Notes: a model not told the origin generated them from the letters alone. DNA of 64,000 bases from Streptomyces thermolilacinus SPC6 (GCF_000478605.2 NZ_ASHX02000001.1:5533001-5597000), one strand, 5' to 3'; shown: positions 19,386 through 27,889, numbered from the stretch's first letter. A program made the numbers and translations.

Positions 19386-20211
19386 GTCCCGCAGGGCGGC
19401 GGTCCTGGGATCGCCGATCGCCCACTCGCTCTCCCCGGTCCTGCACCGGGCCGCGTACGTTGAACTCGGCCTGACCGGCTGGACGTACGACCGGTTCGAG
19501 GTGGACGAGGCGCGGCTCCCCGGCTTCTTCGGCACGCTCGACGCGTCGTGGGCGGGGCTCTCCCTGACCATGCCGCTCAAGCGCGCCGTGATCCCCCTGC
19601 TGGACGAGATCAGCGACACGGCCCGCTCCGTCGAGGCCGTCAACACCGTCGTCCTCACCGACGACGGCCGCCGCGTCGGCGACAACACCGACATCCCCGG
19701 CATGATCGCCGCCCTGCGCGAGCGCGGCGTCGAGAAGACGGAGGAGGCCGCCGTCCTCGGGGCCGGTGCCACCGCCTCCTCCGCGCTCGCCGCCCTCGCC
19801 CGGATCTGCTCGGGCCCCGTCACCGCGTACGTGCGCAGCGAGGCACGCGCCGCCGAGATGCGCGGCTGGGGCGAGCGCCTCGGCGTCGAGGTGCGCACCG
19901 CCGACTGGGCCGGAGCGGCCCGCGCCTTCGACGCGCCCCTGGTGATCGCCACCACCCCGGCCGGCGCCACCGACGAGCTCGCCGCGTCCGTACCGGGGAG
20001 CCCCGGCACCCTCTTCGACGTGCTCTACGACCCCTGGCCCACGCCCCTGGCGGCCGCCTGGTCGGGGCGCGGCGGCGCGGTGCTCGGCGGCCTCGACCTG
20101 CTCGTCCACCAGGCGGTCCTCCAGGTGGAGCAGATGACCGGCCGCTCCCCGGCGCCCCTCGCCGCGATGCGCGCGGCGGGCGAGGCTGCCCTCCGCTCCA
20201 CCGGCGCCTGA
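19366..20211 (+). CDS. aroE: Shikimate 5-dehydrogenase
   Basis: Reduces 3-dehydroshikimate to shikimate with NADPH. The 281-residue protein has the substrate-binding VLGSPIAHSLSPVLHRAAY, the catalytic Lys in LTMPLKRAV, NTV and DNTDIPGM. The nucleotide-binding loop is AAVLGAGATASSAL. The C-terminal GLDLLVHQAVLQVE is typical. ATG at 19366 lies inside the end of mltG, with AAGGA ~7 nt before it. The next gene, aroC, follows after 178 bp that contain a hairpin, so aroC may have partly separate control. Confidence 0.93.
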   Translation: MTTRGVESRRAAVLGSPIAHSLSPVLHRAAYVELGLTGWTYDRFEVDEARLPGFFGTLDASWAGLSLTMPLKRAVIPLLDEISDTARSVEAVNTVVLTDDGRRVGDNTDIPGMIAALRERGVEKTEEAAVLGAGATASSALAALARICSGPVTAYVRSEARAAEMRGWGERLGVEVRTADWAGAARAFDAPLVIATTPAGATDELAASVPGSPGTLFDVLYDPWPTPLAAAWSGRGGAVLGGLDLLVHQAVLQVEQMTGRSPAPLAAMRAAGEAALRSTGA

Positions 20212-20234
20212 CCCCGACCGGGACTCCGCCGCAG

Positions 20235-20253
20235 GCGGACGGTGGCCGTCCGC
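20235..20253 (+). terminator. Hairpin between aroE and aroC
   Basis: A perfect 8-bp stem with a 3-nt loop lies in the 178-bp gap; a second small hairpin (TCCGCC/GGCGGA) overlaps its 5' side. It could be a weak terminator or attenuator in an otherwise continuous run of genes. Confidence 0.45.
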
Positions 20254-20389
20254 ATCCCGGACCGCTGTCCGAGTGCTGGGACGGCGGCCGGACGGGCGCC
20301 GCGCCATGGGAGGATCGGGGGAGAGGCCGGTCCGGGCCGCGTACCGGGCCGCGCCGTCCGCAGATCCGGCCCCAGGAGAAGGAGCACCG

Positions 20390-21574
20390 TTGAGCAGGTT
20401 GCGCTGGCTTACGGCGGGGGAGTCCCATGGTCCCGCGCTGGTGGCGACGCTGGAGGGGCTTCCCGCCGGCGTCCCGGTCACCACGGAGATGGTGGCGGAC
20501 CACCTCGCCCGGCGGCGCCTGGGCTATGGGCGCGGTGCGCGGATGAAGTTCGAGCGGGACGAGGTCACCTTCCTCGGCGGCGTACGGCACGGCCTCACGC
20601 TCGGCTCCCCGGTCGCGGTCATGGTGGGCAACACCGAGTGGCCCAAGTGGGAGAAGGTCATGGCGGCCGACCCGGTGGACCCGGCCGAGCTCGCCGAACT
20701 GGCCCGCAACGCCCCGCTGACCCGGCCCCGCCCCGGCCACGCCGACCTCGCCGGAATGCAGAAGTACGGCTTCGACGAGGCGCGGCCGATCCTGGAGAGG
20801 GCCAGCGCCCGTGAGACCGCCGCCCGCGTCGCGCTGGGCGCCATCGCCCGGTCGTACCTGAAGGAGACCGCGGGCATCGAGATCGTCTCGCACGTCGTGG
20901 AGCTGGCCTCCGCGAAGGCGCCGTACGGGGTCCACCCGACGCCCGCCGACGTGGAGCGGCTCGACGCCGACCCGGTGCGCTGCCTGGACGCCGACGCTTC
21001 GAAGGCGATGGTCGCGGAGATCGACCAGGCCCACAAGGACGGCGACACGCTCGGCGGCGTGGTCGAGGTCCTGGCGTACGGCGTGCCCGTCGGCCTCGGT
21101 TCGCACGTCCACTGGGACCGGCGCCTCGACGCGCGGCTCGCCGCCGCCCTCATGGGCATCCAGGCCATCAAGGGCGTCGAGGTCGGCGACGGCTTCGACC
21201 TGGCGCGCGTCCCCGGCTCGCGGGCCCACGACGAGATCGTCACCACCGACGAGGGCATCCGCCGCACCTCCGGCCGCTCCGGCGGTACGGAGGGCGGGCT
21301 CACCACCGGCGAGCTGCTGCGCGTACGGGCCGCGATGAAGCCCATCGCGACCGTGCCGCGCGCGCTGCGCACCGTGGACGTGGTGACGGGCGAACCGGCG
21401 CAGGCCCACCACCAGCGCTCCGACGTGTGCGCCGTCCCGGCGGCCGGGATCGTCGCCGAGGCGATGGTCGCGCTCGTCCTCGCGGACGCCGTCGCGGAGA
21501 AGTTCGGCGGCGACAGCGTCACCGAGACCCGCCGCAACGTCCGGTCCTACCTCGACAACCTGCACATCCGGTGA
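20390..21574 (+). CDS. aroC: Chorismate synthase
   Basis: Converts EPSP to chorismate using reduced FMN. The 394-residue protein shows LRWLTAGESHGPAL, the RPGHADLAGMQKYGF region, RASARETAARVALG and GGTEGGLTTGE. These motifs give the FMN and substrate sites, and the length is as expected. TTG at 20390 with AAGGAG 6 nt upstream gives the family N-terminus SRLRWLTAGES; the same frame is open upstream without homology. It overlaps aroK by four bases (GTGA). Confidence 0.95.
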   Translation: MSRLRWLTAGESHGPALVATLEGLPAGVPVTTEMVADHLARRRLGYGRGARMKFERDEVTFLGGVRHGLTLGSPVAVMVGNTEWPKWEKVMAADPVDPAELAELARNAPLTRPRPGHADLAGMQKYGFDEARPILERASARETAARVALGAIARSYLKETAGIEIVSHVVELASAKAPYGVHPTPADVERLDADPVRCLDADASKAMVAEIDQAHKDGDTLGGVVEVLAYGVPVGLGSHVHWDRRLDARLAAALMGIQAIKGVEVGDGFDLARVPGSRAHDEIVTTDEGIRRTSGRSGGTEGGLTTGELLRVRAAMKPIATVPRALRTVDVVTGEPAQAHHQRSDVCAVPAAGIVAEAMVALVLADAVAEKFGGDSVTETRRNVRSYLDNLHIR

Positions 21575-22089
21575 GCAGCGGACCGCTGATCGTCCTCGTC
21601 GGACCGATGGGCTCCGGCAAGTCCACGGTGGGCGCGCTCCTCGCCGAGCGCCTGGGCGCGCCCTACCGGGACACGGACGCCGACATCGTCGCCGCCGAGG
21701 GCCGGGAGATCGCCGACATCTTCGTCGAGGACGGCGAGCCGCACTTCCGCGAGCTGGAGCGCGCCGCCGTCCGCGCCGCCCTCGCCGAGCACACCGGCGT
21801 CCTCGCCCTCGGCGGCGGCGCCATCCTCGACGAGGGCACGCGCGCGCTGCTCGCCGGGCTGCCCGTCGTCTATCTGTCGATGGACGTCGAGGAGGCCGTG
21901 CGCCGCGTCGGCCTCGGCGCGGCCCGGCCGCTGCTGGCCGTCAACCCGCGCCGCCAGTGGCGCGAGCTGATGGAGGCCCGCCGCCATCTGTACACCGAAG
22001 TCGCCCGGGTGGTCGTGGCCACGGACGACAAGAGCCCTGACGAGGTCGCGGAAGCGATCCTCGACGCGCTGGAGCTGAAGGACCAATGA
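21571..22089 (+). CDS. aroK: Shikimate kinase
   Basis: Phosphorylates shikimate at O3. The 172-residue P-loop kinase has Walker A GPMGSGKSTVG and the shikimate-binding DTDADIVA. It also has the GGGAI loop and the lid segment ARPLLAV, followed by ELMEARRHLYTEVA. Its GTG start overlaps the aroC stop, and its own stop overlaps the aroB ATG (ATGA), so translation of aroC-aroK-aroB-aroQ is coupled. Confidence 0.94.
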   Translation: MSSGPLIVLVGPMGSGKSTVGALLAERLGAPYRDTDADIVAAEGREIADIFVEDGEPHFRELERAAVRAALAEHTGVLALGGGAILDEGTRALLAGLPVVYLSMDVEEAVRRVGLGAARPLLAVNPRRQWRELMEARRHLYTEVARVVVATDDKSPDEVAEAILDALELKDQ

Positions 22090-23174
22090 CCGAAACCACC
22101 CGTATCCACGTCGGCGGCAGCCCGGGTTCGGAGCCCTACGACGTGCTCGTCGGCCGACAGCTGCTCGGCGAGCTCGCCGGGCTGATCGGCGACCGGGCCA
22201 AGCGCGTCGCCGTCATCCACCCGGAGGCGCTCGCCGAGACCGGTGAGGCGCTCCGGGCGGACCTCGCCGACCAGGGCTTCGAGGCCGTCGCCATCCAGGT
22301 GCCGAACGCCGAGGAGGCCAAGACCACCGAGGTGGCCGCGTACTGCTGGAAGGCGCTCGGCCAGACCGGCTTCACCCGTACGGACGTGATCGTCGGTGTG
22401 GGCGGCGGCGCCACCACGGACCTCGCCGGGTTCGTCGCGGCGACCTGGCTGCGCGGGGTGCGCTGGATCGCCGTACCGACCACCGTCCTCGCCATGGTGG
22501 ACGCGGCGGTCGGCGGGAAGACCGGCATCAACACCGCCGAGGGCAAGAACCTCGTCGGCGCCTTCCACCCGCCCGCCGGTGTGCTGTGCGACCTCGCCGC
22601 GCTGGACTCGCTGCCCGTCCACGACTACGTCAGCGGCCTCGCCGAGGTCATCAAGGCCGGTTTCATCGCCGACCCGGTGATCCTCGACCTCATCGAGTCC
22701 GACCCGGCCGCCGCCCGCACCCCCGCCGGGCCGCACACGGCGGAGCTGATCGTCCGCTCGATCAAGGTCAAGGCGGAGGTCGTCTCCTCCGATCTGAAGG
22801 AGTCCGGGCTCCGGGAGATCCTGAACTACGGCCACACCCTGGCCCACGCCATCGAGAAGAACGAGCGGTACAAGTGGCGGCACGGCGCCGCCGTCTCCGT
22901 CGGCATGGTGTTCGCCGCAGAGCTGGGGCGGCTCGCCGGGCGCCTGGACGACGCGACCGCCGACCGGCACCGCACGGTCCTGGAGTCGGTCGGGCTGCCG
23001 CTGACGTACCGGGGCGACCAGTGGCCGAAGCTGCTGGAGACGATGAAGGTCGACAAGAAGTCCCGCGGCGACCTGCTGCGCTTCATCGTCCTCGACGGCC
23101 TGGCCAAGCCCACCGTCCTGGAGGGCCCCGACCCGGCCGTGCTGCTCGCGGCGTACGGGGAGGTCGCGGCGTGA
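22086..23174 (+). CDS. aroB: 3-Dehydroquinate synthase
   Basis: Cyclises DAHP to 3-dehydroquinate, NAD- and metal-dependent. The 362-residue protein has the NAD loop VGVGGGATTDLAGFVAATW, PTTVLAMVDAAVGGKTGIN, the catalytic region GLAEVIKAGFI and metal-ligand histidines in LNYGHTLAHAIE and the following KWRHGAAVSVGM. Length and motif order are standard. It overlaps both neighbours by four bases. Confidence 0.96.
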   Translation: MTETTRIHVGGSPGSEPYDVLVGRQLLGELAGLIGDRAKRVAVIHPEALAETGEALRADLADQGFEAVAIQVPNAEEAKTTEVAAYCWKALGQTGFTRTDVIVGVGGGATTDLAGFVAATWLRGVRWIAVPTTVLAMVDAAVGGKTGINTAEGKNLVGAFHPPAGVLCDLAALDSLPVHDYVSGLAEVIKAGFIADPVILDLIESDPAAARTPAGPHTAELIVRSIKVKAEVVSSDLKESGLREILNYGHTLAHAIEKNERYKWRHGAAVSVGMVFAAELGRLAGRLDDATADRHRTVLESVGLPLTYRGDQWPKLLETMKVDKKSRGDLLRFIVLDGLAKPTVLEGPDPAVLLAAYGEVAA

Positions 23175-23611
23175 CCCGCCGGGTGCTCGTCCTGAACGGC
23201 CCCAACCTGGGCCGCCTCGGCTCCCGCGAACCGGACGTGTACGGCTCCACCTCGTACGCGGGCCTGGTGGACGCCTGCCGGACGCTCGGCAAGGAGCTGG
23301 GCTTCGACGTCGAGGTGCGCGAGACCAACGACGAGGGCGAGATGATCCGCTGGCTGCACGAGGCGGCCGACGGCGCGATCCCGGTCGTCCTCAACCCCGG
23401 CGCGTTCACCCACTACTCGTACGGCATGCGCGACGCGGCCGCCCAGCGGACGGCCCCGCTCATCGAGGTGCACATCTCCAACCCGTACGCCCGCGAGGAG
23501 TTCCGGCACACGTCGGTGGTCGCGGCGGTCGGCACGGGGACGGTCGCGGGCTTCGGCATCGGGTCGTACCGGCTCGCGCTGCGCGCTCTCGCCGACGAGT
23601 TGACGGACTGA
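23171..23611 (+). CDS. aroQ: Type II 3-dehydroquinate dehydratase
   Basis: Dehydrates 3-dehydroquinate. The 146-residue protein is of the dodecameric type II class. It has LVLNGPNLGRLGSREPDVYG with the catalytic Tyr on the flexible loop, VLNPGAFTHYSYG and EVHISNPYAREEFRH. It closes the aro run; the DAHP synthase and EPSP synthase genes are not in this window. The GTG start is inside the aroB stop overlap. Confidence 0.95.
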   Translation: MTRRVLVLNGPNLGRLGSREPDVYGSTSYAGLVDACRTLGKELGFDVEVRETNDEGEMIRWLHEAADGAIPVVLNPGAFTHYSYGMRDAAAQRTAPLIEVHISNPYAREEFRHTSVVAAVGTGTVAGFGIGSYRLALRALADELTD

Positions 23612-23625
23612 CGGCTGTTGACGGA

Positions 23626-23665
23626 ACCCTCCCGGACCGTTCACCGTCTGACGGGCCGGGAGGGT
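23626..23665 (+). terminator. Terminator after aroQ
   Basis: Ten-base inverted arms (23626-23635 and 23656-23665) enclose a 20-nt loop that contains a further CCGT/ACGG pair. It lies 15 bp after aroQ. Confidence 0.6.
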
Positions 23666-23737
23666 ACGGTTCGATAACGGCGCGCCGTCGAACGGCCGCC
23701 CGATCAGCGTCAGTCGTACGAGACGGAGTGGCACCGG

Positions 23738-24760
23738 ATGCAGCACGCAGTGGGGGCCCCGCTGCCGCCGCCCCACCAGCCGGGCAGCGCGGCGGCCGGG
23801 TGGCCCCAGCAGGCACACCACCCCGGACCGCCCCCACCACCCCCGCACGCCCCGCCTGCCCCGGTGCCTCAGGGCCCGGCACCCCAGGGCCACGCGGCGC
23901 AGGGCCCGGGCCACCAGGGGCACGCCCCGCAGGGCCCGCCCCCGCACGCCCCGCGCCCACAGGGCCCCGCCGCGCACGGCCCGGCGCCGCACCAGCGGCC
24001 CGTGCCGCAGCCGATGCCGCCGCAGGGCCCGCCGCCGCCCGCGCCGCACACGCCCGGCCGTGCCTGGCAGGCCCCGCACCACGCCCCGGCCCCGCCCGCC
24101 GCGCGCGACGCGACGACGGGCCACATCCACCTGCCGCCGGTCGCCCCGGTCACCGCGCCGCCCGCCGCCGAGCCGGGCGCGGGCCCGACCCTCGGCACGG
24201 GCACCGCCACGCTCGCCGTCCTCCTGATAGGCCCGGCGGGCGCGGGGAAGACGACGGTCGCCCGGTACTGGGCGCAGCACCGCCGCGTACCCACCGCCCA
24301 CATCAGCCTGGACGACGTACGGGAATGGGTGTGCGCCGGGTTCGCCGACCCGCAGTCGGGGTGGAACGACCAGTCGGAGGCCCAGTACCGGTTGGCCCGC
24401 CGCACCTGCGGTTTCGCCGCGCGGAACTTCCTGGCCAACGGCATCTCCTGCATCCTGGACGACGCCGTCTTCCCGGACCGCCCGGTCGTGGGCCTCGGCG
24501 GCTGGAAGCGCCATGTCGGCCCCGGCCTCCTGCCGGTGGTCCTGCTGCCGGGCCTGGAGATCGTCCTGGAGCGCAACGCCGAGCGCAGCGGCAACCGGCG
24601 CCTGTCGGACGAGGAGGTCGCGGGCATCCACGGCCGCATGGCCGGCTGGCACGCCTCGGGCCTGCCGATCATCGACAACTCCAACTACGACGTCGAGACC
24701 ACCGCCCGAGCCCTCGACGAAGTCCTGGCCCGAGCCCTCACCAGCCCCCCGAGCTGGTAA
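23738..24760 (+). CDS. Proline-rich protein with a C-terminal P-loop kinase-like domain
   Basis: A 340-residue protein. The first ~160 residues are Pro/His/Gln/Gly/Ala-rich with repeats such as PQGPAPQGHAAQGPGHQG, and are surely disordered. The rest is a P-loop NTPase/kinase: Walker A IGPAGAGKTTVARYW, then AHISLDDVREWVCAG. CILDDAVFP and LLPGLEIVLERNAERSGNR (lid-like, with Arg residues) follow, ending with IIDNSNYDVETTARAL. It resembles the small AAA_33/zeta-like nucleoside or sugar kinase group, but no substrate can be named. The low-complexity arm suggests interaction or phase behaviour. It is separated from aroQ by a terminator. Confidence 0.78.
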   Translation: MQHAVGAPLPPPHQPGSAAAGWPQQAHHPGPPPPPPHAPPAPVPQGPAPQGHAAQGPGHQGHAPQGPPPHAPRPQGPAAHGPAPHQRPVPQPMPPQGPPPPAPHTPGRAWQAPHHAPAPPAARDATTGHIHLPPVAPVTAPPAAEPGAGPTLGTGTATLAVLLIGPAGAGKTTVARYWAQHRRVPTAHISLDDVREWVCAGFADPQSGWNDQSEAQYRLARRTCGFAARNFLANGISCILDDAVFPDRPVVGLGGWKRHVGPGLLPVVLLPGLEIVLERNAERSGNRRLSDEEVAGIHGRMAGWHASGLPIIDNSNYDVETTARALDEVLARALTSPPSW

Positions 24761-24908
24761 CCCGGCACGCCCCCGGCGCCGGTCGGTGACCGCCGGTTCG
24801 GGCCAGGCACGTGTCCCCGCGAGCACGGGCGTCGCGGGGCCGGTCCGCGCGCTGCCTGGTGGCGGGCACGCACGTGGCACAACCAGTCGTGGTCGTTCCG
24901 CAGGCGAT

Positions 24909-24950
24909 GGGGGTCTTCCCTGGTCGAGCGAAGCCGAGACCTCGGGGGAG
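24909..24950. repeat. Intergenic hairpin repeat of the Streptomyces GCGAAGC type
   Basis: In the 371-bp gap before the M24 gene, a G5 tract leads into CCC-T-GGTC, a 12-nt loop containing GCGAAGCC, then GACC-TC-GGG. In my experience such GAGCGAAGCCGAGA hairpins flanked by G-runs recur in many intergenic regions of Streptomyces genomes. They look like a dispersed palindromic repeat that may also stop transcription. Nothing else in the gap looks coding. Confidence 0.55.
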
Positions 24951-25096
24951 GGCGGGCACAACGGGCGACCCGCCCAGAAGGATGCCCACCTGGACGCAGG
25001 CGAGGCGCTGCGGGGCAACGACTCCCGTGCGCCCCGCCCCGGCAGGGGCCACCCACCGCGGGGTCCAGGGGCGAGCCCCGGTCGGACGCCCACGAC

Positions 25097-25134
25097 CTGC
25101 CAGGTCGAGCGACGACTCGTACGCTCAGGACATG
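25097..25134 (+). promoter_or_regulatory. Promoter of the M24-family gene, probably leaderless
   Basis: CTGCCA (25097-25102) and TACGCT (25120-25125) are 17 bp apart. The ATG follows the -10 by 6 bp, so the transcript should begin at or next to the start codon. An AGGA just before the ATG would then not be transcribed. Confidence 0.5.
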
Positions 25135-26304
25135 TCCCAGGTGTACGCGGACCGCCGAGCCCGCCTCCGCGCCCGCTGTGCGGCATCCGGCCCCGCGGCG
25201 GCACTGGTCTCCCGCCCCGCCAACGTCCGTTACCTCACGGGCGCCTGCCCCCCGGGCGCCGTACTCCTCCTGGGCGCGGGCGCAGGCACAGGCACGGCCA
25301 CCGGAACAGCCACCGGCTCCGGCACGACCAGCGGCACAGACGCCGAGACAGACGTCCTCCTCTGCCCCCGCACCCCCACTGGCGACCCGGTGGAAGGCCG
25401 CGCCGACGAGGCCCTGCGCCTCACCGTCCTGCCGCCCTCCGCCGCCGACCCCGCCGTCACCGCCGCCGAGCTCGCCCGCAAGGCCGGCGCCGACACCCTC
25501 GCGGTCGAGGAACGGCACCTGAGCGTCACCCGGTACCGGGCCATCGGCGCCGCCGCCCCGCAGCTGCGCCTCGCCGACCTCGGCACGGCCGTCGAGCAGG
25601 AGCGCATCGTCAAGGACGAGGAGGAGATCACCTGCCTGCGGATCGCCGCGGAGATCACCGACCAGGCCCTCGGCGAGCTCCTGGAGTCGATCCTCGTCGG
25701 CCGCACCGAGCGCCACCTCGCCCTGGAACTGGAGCGGCGCCTCGTGGACCACGGCGCCGACGGCCCCGCCTTCCCCACCTCCGTCGCCACCGGCCCCCAC
25801 TCCGGGCGCGGCCGCCACCGCCCGTCCGACCGCCGAGTGGAGGAGGGCGACTTCCTCTCCGTATGCCTCGGCGCCAACTACCGCGGCTACCGCTGTGAGA
25901 TCGGCCGTACGTTCGTCATCGGCACCACCCCCGCCGACTGGCAGATCGAGCTGTACGACCTGGTCTTCGCCGCGCAACGGGCCGCCCGCGAGGCGCTCAC
26001 CCCCGGCGCCGCGTACAGCGACGTGGACCGGGCCGCCCGGCAGATCCTCGACGCGGCGGGGTACGGCGACGGCCTCGCCCCGTCCCTCGGGCACGGAGTC
26101 GGCCTGGAAATCCAGGAGGACCCGCAGCTCTCCCCGTCGGCCATGGGTAAACTGGACGCTTGCGTGCCGGTCACCGTCGAACCAGGGGTTCACCTCCCGG
26201 GACGGGGCGGAGTCCGGATCGATGACACGCTCGTCGTACGCCAGGAGGCGGACGGCGGACCCGAGCTACTCACCATCACGACCAAGGAGCTGCTCGCGCT
26301 CTAG
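25132..26304 (+). CDS. M24 family (Xaa-Pro aminopeptidase-like) protein with altered metal ligands
   Basis: A 390-residue pita-bread-fold protein: creatinase-type N-domain (VSRPANVRYLTGACPPG), then an M24 catalytic domain. Aligned by eye with E. coli PepP, three of the five metal ligands are changed. Cys245 replaces the first Asp (SVCLGANYRGY), Glu256 replaces the second Asp (RCEIGRTF) and Asp364 replaces the last Glu (VRIDDTLVV). His321 (GHGVGL) and Glu350 (TVEPG) are kept, and the second family His is Gln (EIQEDP). It may use other metals, act on other substrates or be a pseudo-enzyme. It precedes efp by 57 bp. A Thr/Gly-rich insert lies at ~residues 45-75. Confidence 0.85.
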   Translation: MSQVYADRRARLRARCAASGPAAALVSRPANVRYLTGACPPGAVLLLGAGAGTGTATGTATGSGTTSGTDAETDVLLCPRTPTGDPVEGRADEALRLTVLPPSAADPAVTAAELARKAGADTLAVEERHLSVTRYRAIGAAAPQLRLADLGTAVEQERIVKDEEEITCLRIAAEITDQALGELLESILVGRTERHLALELERRLVDHGADGPAFPTSVATGPHSGRGRHRPSDRRVEEGDFLSVCLGANYRGYRCEIGRTFVIGTTPADWQIELYDLVFAAQRAAREALTPGAAYSDVDRAARQILDAAGYGDGLAPSLGHGVGLEIQEDPQLSPSAMGKLDACVPVTVEPGVHLPGRGGVRIDDTLVVRQEADGGPELLTITTKELLAL

Positions 26305-26361
26305 CGCGTACCGTGCCTTCCTCGGTCGTCCACCAGCGTCAGTCCAGGAGATTCCGCAACC

Positions 26362-26928
26362 GTGGCCACCACGAACGACCTCAAGAACGGCATGGTGCTC
26401 AAGCTCGACAACGACCAGCTCTGGTCCGTCGTCGAGTTCCAGCACGTCAAGCCCGGCAAGGGCCCGGCCTTCGTGCGCACCAAGCTCAAGAACGTGCTCT
26501 CCGGGAAGATCGTCGACAAGACCTTCAACGCCGGTGTCAAGGTCGAGACGGCCACCGTCGACCGCCGTGACATGCAGTTCTCGTACATGGACGGCGAATA
26601 CTTCGTCTTCATGGACATGCAGACGTACGACCAGCTCCACGTCGCCCGCGCCGCCGTCGGCGACGCCGCGAACTTCCTGATCGAGGGCTTCACCGCCACC
26701 GTCGCCACGCACGAGGGCGAGGTGCTCTACGTCGAGCTGCCCGCCGCCGTCGAGCTGACCGTCGCCGAGACCGAGCCGGGCGTCCAGGGCGACCGCTCCA
26801 CCGGTGGCACCAAGCCCGCGACGCTGGAGACCGGCCACCAGATCCAGGTCCCGCTCTTCATCACCACCGGTGAGAAGATCAAGGTCGACACCCGTACGAG
26901 CGACTACCTCGGCCGGGTGAACAGCTAA
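26362..26928 (+). CDS. efp: Elongation factor P
   Basis: Relieves ribosome stalling at polyproline stretches, which are abundant in this proteome. The 188-residue protein has the three-barrel layout. The tip lysine sits in KPGKGPAF, the PGKGP-type loop reported for actinobacterial EF-P that works without lysine modification; no modification gene is seen nearby. The GTG start gives ATTNDLKNGMVL, with AGGAG ~11 nt upstream. nusB starts 2 bp after its stop. Confidence 0.96.
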   Translation: MATTNDLKNGMVLKLDNDQLWSVVEFQHVKPGKGPAFVRTKLKNVLSGKIVDKTFNAGVKVETATVDRRDMQFSYMDGEYFVFMDMQTYDQLHVARAAVGDAANFLIEGFTATVATHEGEVLYVELPAAVELTVAETEPGVQGDRSTGGTKPATLETGHQIQVPLFITTGEKIKVDTRTSDYLGRVNS

Positions 26929-26930
26929 CC

Positions 26931-27359
26931 GTGGCTGCCCGCAACAAGGCCCGCAAGCGCGCCTTCCAGATCCTCTTCGAGGCCGACCAGCGCGGGGTTT
27001 CCGTGCAGGAGGTCCTTGCGGACTGGATCCGGCACGCCCGGTCCGACGACCGGCAGCCGCCGGTCAACGAGTACACGATGGAGCTCGTGGAGGGGTACGC
27101 CGAGTACGCCCGCCGCATCGACGAGCTCATCGCCACCTACGCGGTGGGCTGGACACTCGACCGGATGCCGGTCGTGGACCGGAACATCCTGCGCCTCGGG
27201 GCGTACGAGCTCGTCTGGGTCGACGCGACGCCGGACGCGGTGGTCATCGACGAGGCGGTCCAGCTCGCCAAGGAGTTCTCCACGGACGAATCGCCGTCGT
27301 TTGTCAACGGCCTGCTGGCCCGCTTCAAGGACCTGAAGCCGGGCCTCCGCCGGGACTGA
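26931..27359 (+). CDS. nusB: Transcription antitermination factor NusB
   Basis: Binds boxA with NusE (S10) in rRNA antitermination. The all-helical 142-residue protein has AARNKARKRAFQILFEADQRG at the N-terminus (RNA-binding arginines) and the typical WTLDRMPVVDRNILRLGAYEL. The C-terminus is AKEFSTDESPSFVNGLLARF. It is probably cotranscribed with efp and followed at once by a strong terminator. Confidence 0.95.
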   Translation: MAARNKARKRAFQILFEADQRGVSVQEVLADWIRHARSDDRQPPVNEYTMELVEGYAEYARRIDELIATYAVGWTLDRMPVVDRNILRLGAYELVWVDATPDAVVIDEAVQLAKEFSTDESPSFVNGLLARFKDLKPGLRRD

Positions 27360-27365
27360 CACGGA

Positions 27366-27398
27366 GAAGGGCCCGCAGCTCCGCGCTGCGGGCCCTTC
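27366..27398 (+). terminator. Terminator of efp-nusB
   Basis: A 13-bp perfect stem (27366-27378 with 27386-27398) with a 7-nt loop begins 6 bp after the nusB stop. Confidence 0.88.
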
Positions 27399-27889
27399 CG
27401 CATCCCCGCACGCCCCTTGCCGAGCGGATCAGCAGAGCGGAGATGTGCGCCCTGCGCCTCCGGCCCCGGCGACGGCCCCCGCCACGACCGCCTCGGAGCC
27501 CCGCGCCCCGCGCCCCCCGTCGGGCGCCCGGCCCCGCACCAGCCTGTGCCTCCGCGCACGGGCAACACCCGCACCCAGCGCCCCATACCCCCCCTCATGC
27601 GGCCCGCACCCCGCGCGCCGCGCGTACTTCGGATCCCCGCGCGCACCCCGCGCGCACCCCGCGCGCACCTCGGATCGCCTCGCGCCCCCGGTGTACCCCG
27701 TACCCGGCCCGCGCCCCCGCGCCTCCCGCACCCCCACGCCGCCTGTGTCCTGCACCTGGCCTGTGCCTCCGGCCCCCGCGCGGCTTGTGGCCCCGCACAC
27801 CCGCGCCCCCGCACCCTGCCCGCACCCCGCACCACCCGCGCCCCCGCACCCTGCCCGCACCCCCCCGCGCGTCCCCGTGCCGGAACGCA
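27399..27889. other. Strand-biased C-rich spacer with tandem 11-bp repeats, no convincing gene
   Basis: About 490 bp between the nusB and bldD terminators are extremely C-rich on the plus strand and almost free of A/T. Three perfect tandem copies of the 11-mer CCCCGCGCGCA lie at 27635-27667. Many short variations on CCCGCAC and CCCGCGC surround them. Frames are open on both strands only because stops need A/T; translations are Pro/Arg/Ala strings without homology, start signals or normal codon bias. The stretch looks like expanded simple sequence. Confidence 0.6.

Noticed and set aside
24761..25131. Possible gene upstream of and in frame with the M24 gene
   Set aside because: The extension has no homology and includes a hairpin repeat; ATG at 25132 directly follows a promoter-like sequence.
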